Position numbers and translations under genes: made by a program. A model generated the notes under the pieces. The model saw only the letters and a program-made list of their open reading frames with translations, was not told the DNA's origin and did not search any database. From Pseudomonas rustica (GTDB lineage Bacteria; Pseudomonadota; Gammaproteobacteria; Pseudomonadales; Pseudomonadaceae), in the NCBI RefSeq assembly GCF_018336155.1, contig NZ_JAGYHF010000005.1, forward strand, positions 372,001 to 436,000: a stretch of DNA of 64,000 nt, given 5' to 3'. Of this stretch, positions 58,311 to 64,000 are shown in pieces. The first letter of the stretch is position 1; each line of letters begins with the position of its first letter.

Positions 58311-60011
58311 TTAAAACAGAAAGTAACGCTGCGCCATCGGCAGCGTTTCCGCCGGTTCACACCATAGCAATACGCCGTCGGCCTTGACCTGATACGTCTG
58401 CGGGTCGACGTCGATGTTCGGCAGGTAATCGTTGTGGATCAGATCGGTTTTCTGCACATTGCGACAACCTTTGACCACGGCGATTTTTTTCTTCAAACCC
58501 AGCGCTTCGGGCAACCCGGCGTCGTGTGCAGCCTGGCTGATGAAGGTCAGGCTGGTGGCATGCAGCGAGCCACCGTAACTGGCAAACATCGGGCGGTAAT
58601 GCACCGGTTGCGGCGTCGGAATCGAAGCGTTGGCGTCGCCCATCAAACTGGCGGCAATCGCACCACCCTTGAGAATCAGCGTCGGTTTCACGCCGAAAAA
58701 CGCCGGACGCCAAAGCACCAGGTCGGCCCATTTGCCGACTTCAATCGAGCCGACTTCGTGGCTGATGCCGTGGGTGATCGCCGGGTTGATCGTGTACTTG
58801 GCGATGTAGCGTTTGGCGCGGAAGTTATCGTTGCCTGCGCCGTCCTGCGGCAGTGGGCCGCGCTGTTTTTTCATTTTGTCGGCGGTCTGCCAGGTGCGCG
58901 TGATGACTTCGCCGACGCGGCCCATGGCTTGACTGTCGGAGCTGATCATCGAGAACGCGCCGAGGTCATGAAGGATGTCTTCGGCGGCAATCGTTTCGCG
59001 ACGGATGCGGCTTTCGGCGAACGCGACATCTTCGGCAATGCTTGGGTCGAGGTGGTGGCAGACCATCAACATGTCGAGGTGTTCGTCGATGGTGTTGCGC
59101 GTGAACGGGCGGGTGGGGTTGGTCGAACTCGGCAGCACGTTAGGGAAGCCGCAAGCCTTGATGATGTCCGGCGCGTGACCGCCACCGGCACCTTCGGTGT
59201 GGTAGGTGTGGATGGTGCGACCCTTGAATGCGCCAAGGGTGGTTTCGACGAAACCGGATTCGTTGAGGGTGTCGGTGTGGATCGCCACCTGCACGTCGAA
59301 CTGGTCGGCGACAGTCAGGCAGTTATCGATGCTCGCCGGGGTGGTGCCCCAGTCTTCGTGCAGCTTGAGGCCGATGGCGCCGGCCTTGACCTGCTCGATC
59401 AGCGGTTCTGGCAGGCTGGCGTTGCCTTTACCGGTGAGGCCGATGTTCATCGGGAAGGCGTCGGCGGCCTGAAGCATGCGCGCCAGGTGCCAAGGGCCCG
59501 ATGTGCACGTTGTGGCGTTGGTGCCAGTGGCCGGGCCGGTGCCGCCGCCGATCATGGTGGTGACGCCGCTCATCAGCGCCTCTTCAATCTGCTGTGGGCA
59601 GATGAAGTGGATGTGCGTGTCGATGCCACCGGCGGTGAGGATCATGCCTTCACCGGCGATGACTTCGGTGCCGGCGCCGATGGCGATGGTCACGTTGGGC
59701 TGCACGTCCGGGTTACCGGCCTTGCCGATCGCGGCGATGCGACCGTCCTTGAGGCCGACGTCGGCTTTGACGATGCCCCAGTGGTCGATGATCAGCGCGT
59801 TGGTGATCAGCGTGTCGACGACTTCGGCGGCCAGCAATTGGCTCTGGCCCTGGCCGTCGCGGATGACTTTGCCGCCACCGAATTTGACTTCTTCGCCGTA
59901 GGTGGTGAAGTCTTTTTCGACCTCGATCCAAAGCTCGGTGTCGGCCAGGCGCACCTTGTCGCCGACGGTGGGGCCGAACATGTCGGCGTAGGCTTGACGG
60001 GAAATCTTCAT
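58311..60011 (-). CDS. ureC: Urease alpha subunit
   Basis: A 566-residue catalytic subunit that hydrolyses urea to ammonia and carbamate. Nickel ligands and active-site motifs are visible: THIHFICP, the carbamylated Lys in [18 protein letters not shown], the GGGHAPD region and the flap [25 protein letters not shown] lies six bases before the family start [15 protein letters not shown] repeat element separates it from ureB. Confidence 0.98.
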   Translation of the reverse strand: MKISRQAYADMFGPTVGDKVRLADTELWIEVEKDFTTYGEEVKFGGGKVIRDGQGQSQLLAAEVVDTLITNALIIDHWGIVKADVGLKDGRIAAIGKAGNPDVQPNVTIAIGAGTEVIAGEGMILTAGGIDTHIHFICPQQIEEALMSGVTTMIGGGTGPATGTNATTCTSGPWHLARMLQAADAFPMNIGLTGKGNASLPEPLIEQVKAGAIGLKLHEDWGTTPASIDNCLTVADQFDVQVAIHTDTLNESGFVETTLGAFKGRTIHTYHTEGAGGGHAPDIIKACGFPNVLPSSTNPTRPFTRNTIDEHLDMLMVCHHLDPSIAEDVAFAESRIRRETIAAEDILHDLGAFSMISSDSQAMGRVGEVITRTWQTADKMKKQRGPLPQDGAGNDNFRAKRYIAKYTINPAITHGISHEVGSIEVGKWADLVLWRPAFFGVKPTLILKGGAIAASLMGDANASIPTPQPVHYRPMFASYGGSLHATSLTFISQAAHDAGLPEALGLKKKIAVVKGCRNVQKTDLIHNDYLPNIDVDPQTYQVKADGVLLWCEPAETLPMAQRYFLF

Positions 60012-60047
60012 GCGGCGTCCTTCAGGAAAATAGTGGTGAGCCATAGA

Positions 60048-60196
60048 CCCTCACCCTAGCCCTCTCCCAGAGGGAGAGGGGACTGTTCGCGGTGGGTCGG
60101 CTATCGGTGATCAGCTCCGGCGGGGGGACTGTTCGCGGTGGGTCGGCTATCGGTGATCGGCTCCCTCTCCCTCGGGAGAGGGCTGGGGTGAGGGGC
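60048..60196. repeat. Intergenic palindrome, family E, between ureB and ureC
   Basis: Outer arms CCCTCACCCTAGCCCTCTCC and the inverted GGAGAGGGCTGGGGTGAGGG. Inside, a 41-base segment is directly repeated at 60078-60118 and 60124-60164 with one mismatch. A second family E copy is at 61.97 kb. Confidence 0.87.
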
Positions 60197-60213
60197 AGCG
60201 GTGCACGCAGATG

Positions 60214-60518
60214 TCAGAGATCCCCCATGATTCGTCCGGCAAATCCAAACACCCGCCGATGCCCGGCGTAATCCACCAGCTCAACTTCACGACTCTGCCC
60301 CGGCTCAAAACGCACCGCCGTCCCCGCCGGAATGTTCAGGCGCATGCCACGGCTGGCTGCGCGGTCAAACGCCAGCGCGTCGTTGGTTTCAAAAAAGTGA
60401 TAGTGCGACCCCACCTGAATCGGCCGGTCGCCGCTGTTGGCGACTTTCAGGCTGATAGTGCGGCGATCGACATTGAGTTCGATGTCGCCGGGCTGGATCT
60501 GGTACTCGCCAGGAATCA

Positions 60519-60519
<1 letters not shown>
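60214..60519 (-). CDS. ureB: Urease beta subunit
   Basis: A 101-residue structural subunit: [16 protein letters not shown] at the start and [18 protein letters not shown] in the middle, the family signature. Its start overlaps the stop of the GNAT gene by one base. Confidence 0.97.
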
Positions 60520-61591
<1,072 letters not shown>

Positions 61592-61600
61592 GGCGCGGCC

Positions 61601-61903
61601 TCAGACGATCGGTTGGTGGACGGTGACCAGTTTGGTGCCGTCGGGGAACGTCGCTTCGACCTGAATCTCCGGGATCATTTCCGGGATGCCTTCCATCACT
61701 TGTTCGCGGCTGAGCAGGGTAGTGCCGAAGTGCATCAACTCGGCGACGGTCCGACCGTCACGCGCGCCTTCGAGCAGCGCAGCGGAGATGTAGGCCATGG
61801 CTTCCGGGTAATTGAGTTTCACGCCGCGCGCCAAACGCCGCTCGGCGACGAGGCCGGCGGTGAAGATCAGCAGTTTGTCTTTTTCGCGTGGGGTCAGATC
61901 CAT
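61601..61903 (-). CDS. ureA: Urease gamma subunit
   Basis: A 100-residue structural subunit starting [14 protein letters not shown] and ending with [10 protein letters not shown]; family motif [19 protein letters not shown]. It is separated from ureD by a family E repeat. Confidence 0.97.
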   Translation of the reverse strand: MDLTPREKDKLLIFTAGLVAERRLARGVKLNYPEAMAYISAALLEGARDGRTVAELMHFGTTLLSREQVMEGIPEMIPEIQVEATFPDGTKLVTVHQPIV

Positions 61904-61966
61904 TGTGGGGTTCCATCAGGGCAGATTTGTGAGGTTCTTGCGGGTGTGGGCTGCCAGTTGGAGCAG

Positions 61967-62120
61967 CCCCTCACCCTAGCCCTCTCCCGAGGGAGAGGGG
62001 ACTGATCTCGGTTGTTTTCAATGGCCGGTTCAGTCAGCAGAATTCGTTCAGGCAGTTAAATTCATTTCAATCGACTCGGTCAGGCTCCCTCTCCCTCCGG
62101 GAGAGGGCGGGGGGTGAGGG
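61967..62120. repeat. Intergenic palindrome, family E, between ureD and ureA
   Basis: Outer arms CCCTCACCCTAGCCCTCTCC and an imperfect GGAGAGGGCGGGGGGTGAGG; a 100-base unrelated core lies between them. Confidence 0.85.
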
Positions 62121-62126
62121 TTGCTT

Positions 62127-62966
62127 TCAGGTGCTCCATATTCTCGGTGACACCGCTTCGCGGTCCAGCAGCACCGGGCGTAGCAAGCGCCATAAATCGA
62201 TCAGCCACGCACGAGCGAGCAATGCTTCGTTAGCCAGACACCGGGCAACCAACAGCCCCGGCAATTGCGTCAAATCCCCGCGCACGTCATGCCCCAGCGA
62301 ACGACAACGCTCCAGCAACTCAGCATCAATCTCACCGGTGACCAACAACGTCGCAAACACCGGATGACCATCCAGCCCGATCGGCGAATCAAGCAAACCG
62401 TCGTCACCGACAATGCGCTGGCGTTCATGCCAGAGCAATCGGCCGTCGCGGCGAATATCCAGATGCGCCTGAAAATGCCCGCGATCAAAACGCTCGCCAC
62501 TGGCCGGACGCCCCAACGCCACCACGTCCCAATAAAACAAACGCGCGTCACCTTCAAGATCAATCGAAGTGCTCAGTTCAGCCTGGGCGGCGCTGTAGAC
62601 GATGGTTTCCTGCGGCAGCCATTCCAGCGTCGCGCCGGCCGCCACTTTAAAGTCGAGTTTCTGATAAGCCGGGCCACCGGCGCGATACCACTTGGCCGCG
62701 CCGGGGCTGGTGATCTGCGCCCAGGCCTGTTGCTCGACGCGCACGCTGATGTCGAGACGATCATCGCCGGCAATTCCGCCCGGCGGGTGGACGATGATGT
62801 GCTGGCACACCTCGGGGCCTTCGGCGTACAGGTGCTTTTGCACGCGCAGCGGGCCGAGGTGCCGGCGCTGAACCGGACGTGTGCAATCGCCGAAACGGGC
62901 GTAAGCGAGTTCCAGCTCGGCGTGCCAGCTCGGGGTAAACAGGGCAGGTGAAACAGTCGAATTCAT
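62127..62966 (-). CDS. ureD: Urease accessory protein UreD
   Basis: A 279-residue protein: [15 protein letters not shown] [26 protein letters not shown] and [13 protein letters not shown] are family hallmarks. It forms the scaffold for nickel insertion with UreF and UreG. It follows urtE after 43 bases. Confidence 0.96.
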   Translation of the reverse strand: MNSTVSPALFTPSWHAELELAYARFGDCTRPVQRRHLGPLRVQKHLYAEGPEVCQHIIVHPPGGIAGDDRLDISVRVEQQAWAQITSPGAAKWYRAGGPAYQKLDFKVAAGATLEWLPQETIVYSAAQAELSTSIDLEGDARLFYWDVVALGRPASGERFDRGHFQAHLDIRRDGRLLWHERQRIVGDDGLLDSPIGLDGHPVFATLLVTGEIDAELLERCRSLGHDVRGDLTQLPGLLVARCLANEALLARAWLIDLWRLLRPVLLDREAVSPRIWST

Positions 62967-63009
62967 GGTTTGTAATTATCGTTAGGAAGCTACAGATTAG
63001 ATCGTTGCC

Positions 63010-63708
63010 TTAGATCGTGACCAGCCCGCGCACGCCTTCGGCCTCCATATTTTCGCCGCGACCCTGTTGCACGATCTCGCCCCGGGACATCACCAGGTAT
63101 TGATCGGCCAGCTCCGCCGCGAAATCGTAGAACTGCTCGACCAGCAAAATCGCCATGTCGCCGCGCGCCGCGAGTTTCTTGATCACCGCGCCGATTTCCT
63201 TGATCACCGAGGGTTGAATGCCTTCGGTGGGCTCATCGAGGATCAGTAAACGCGGACGACTGGCCAACGCGCGACCAATCGCCAATTGCTGTTGCTGACC
63301 GCCGGAGAGGTCACCGCCGCGACGCTGCTTCATTTGTAGCAGCACCGGGAACAATTCATAAATGAAACTTGGCACTTCTTTGGCTTCACTGCCGGGAAAC
63401 CGCGACAGGCCCATCAACAGATTTTCCTCAACGGTCAGGCGGCCGAAGATTTCCCGACCTTGCGGCACGTAAGCGATTCCGGCGTGAACGCGTTGATGCG
63501 GCTTGAACGTGGTGATCGGTTTGCCTTCCCAGTTCACTGCGCCTTCTTTCGCGGGCAGCAGGCCCATCAGGCATTTGAGCAGGGTGGTTTTGCCGACGCC
63601 GTTGCGCCCGAGCAGGCAGGTGACTTCGCCGACTTTCACGTCGAACGAGAGACCGCGCAGGATGTGGCTACCGCCGTAGTACTGGTGCAGCTTGTCGACT
63701 TGCAGCAT
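63010..63708 (-). CDS. urtE: Urea ABC transporter ATPase UrtE
   Basis: A 232-residue LivF-type ATPase: Walker A GRNGVGKTT (34-42), signature LSGGQQQQLAIGRAL, Walker B LILDEPTEGIQ. The EGIQ ending of Walker B and the neighbouring ureD mark it as UrtE rather than LivF. The ATG at 63708 is preferred over a TTG two codons upstream. Confidence 0.95.
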   Translation of the reverse strand: MLQVDKLHQYYGGSHILRGLSFDVKVGEVTCLLGRNGVGKTTLLKCLMGLLPAKEGAVNWEGKPITTFKPHQRVHAGIAYVPQGREIFGRLTVEENLLMGLSRFPGSEAKEVPSFIYELFPVLLQMKQRRGGDLSGGQQQQLAIGRALASRPRLLILDEPTEGIQPSVIKEIGAVIKKLAARGDMAILLVEQFYDFAAELADQYLVMSRGEIVQQGRGENMEAEGVRGLVTI

Positions 63709-63727
63709 GTCCAAAATCTCCCCCGGT

Positions 63728-63836
63728 GATCGTTCCCACGCTCTGCGTGGGAACGCATCCCGTGACGCTCCGCGTCACATAACGGCGGACGCAGAGCGTC
63801 CATGGCGGCATTCCCACGCAGAGCGTGGGAACGATC
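63728..63836. repeat. REP-type palindrome, family C, between urtD and urtE
   Basis: Outer arms GATCGTTCCCACGCTCTGCG and complement, inner CGTGACGCTCCGCGTCAC hairpin; inside an operon. Confidence 0.9.
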
Positions 63837-63848
63837 TATTCGCAAACC

Positions 63849-64000
63849 TTAGCGGCCGAGGTAAACCTCGATCACGCGCTCGTTTTCCTGCACTTGCTCA
63901 AGCGAGCCTTCCGCCAGCACGCTGCCCTGGTGCAACACGGTCACATGGTCAGCAATCGAGCCGACAAAGCCCATGTCATGCTCCACCACCATCAGCGAAT
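63849..64000 (-). CDS. urtD: Urea ABC transporter ATPase UrtD (C-terminal end only)
   Basis: The last 50 residues, including the H-loop MVVEHDMGFVGSIADHVTVL and the end VIEVYLGR; the rest lies beyond the window. Position before urtE fits the order urtD-urtE. Confidence 0.85.
   Translation of the reverse strand, partial: SLMVVEHDMGFVGSIADHVTVLHQGSVLAEGSLEQVQENERVIEVYLGR

Noticed and set aside
58434..60059. 541-codon ORF on the plus strand opposite ureC
   Set aside because: It mirrors the codon pattern of ureC; its protein is low-complexity (Val/Ala/Gly/Asp-rich) without domains.

Overview
The window comes from a Pseudomonas chromosome, most likely the P. fluorescens group. The evidence is the high GC content, the many REP-type intergenic palindromes (families built on GTAGGAGCTGCCG, TGTGGGAGCGGGCTTGCTCGCG and GATCGTTCCCACGCTCTGCG), and the gene content. 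From memory, the core gene order resembles P. aeruginosa PAO1 between the urt/ure cluster and the ygiQ homologue (about PA4858-PA4928), with accessory genes inserted. I see no rRNA, tRNA, CRISPR array, insertion sequence or prophage.

Layout. 0-1.3 kb: 3' part of a YgiQ-type radical SAM gene. 1.5-8.3 kb: a three-gene transglutaminase / circularly permuted ATP-grasp plus alpha-E / transglutaminase operon with a candidate sigma-54 promoter. 8.5-14.1 kb: small basic protein, LOG-family protein, azurin, a three-repeat Ig-like protein, nadE-pncB (NAD salvage) and two overlapping small ORFs of lower GC. 14.2-16.7 kb: an AgcS-type amino-acid:sodium symporter and a divergent HTH regulator. 16.7-20.7 kb: a LysR regulator and amaB-amaA (lysine/pipecolate catabolism). 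21-26.3 kb: a complete branched-chain amino-acid ABC operon behind a near-perfect sigma-54 promoter. 26.3-27.2 kb: a gene-free stretch with a cluster of DnaA-box-like 9-mers. 27.2-30.4 kb: SDR, CDF cation transporter, AGE-family epimerase. 30.5-33 kb: urease accessory genes ureE-F-G-J, again behind a sigma-54 promoter with two NtrC-like sites. 33.2-42.6 kb: DesT-like regulator, a secreted 27-residue-repeat protein, AsmA, ferritin-like protein, LysR/azoreductase/SMR, lipase, EamA transporter and AraC regulator. 42.7-58.3 kb: two giant toxin/effector proteins of one family, with PsiF, AI-2E transporter, YegD (Hsp70), CbpA-CbpM and a histidine kinase between them. 58.3-64 kb: ureC, ureB, two GNAT acetyltransferases, ureA, ureD, urtE and the end of urtD.

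How the genes work together. Nitrogen acquisition is the main theme: urea import (urt), urease (ureDABC), nickel/urease maturation (ureEFGJ), branched-chain amino-acid uptake and pipecolate/aminoadipate catabolism. Two of the nitrogen operons share one enhancer geometry: GGTGC(A/G), 14 bp, (T/C)GCACC upstream of a GG-N10-GC promoter. This reads as two NtrC-like sites 31 bp apart.

The most novel content is the pair of giant proteins (about 1466 and 1692 residues). They share a chassis of about 1,000 residues (DUF6543/dermonecrotic-toxin-like) but end in different catalytic domains. One carries a predicted Cys-His-Asp papain-like fold. The other carries leucine-rich repeats plus an IpaH/SspH-type NEL E3 ubiquitin-ligase domain. 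No secretion system is encoded in the window, so how they are delivered is open.
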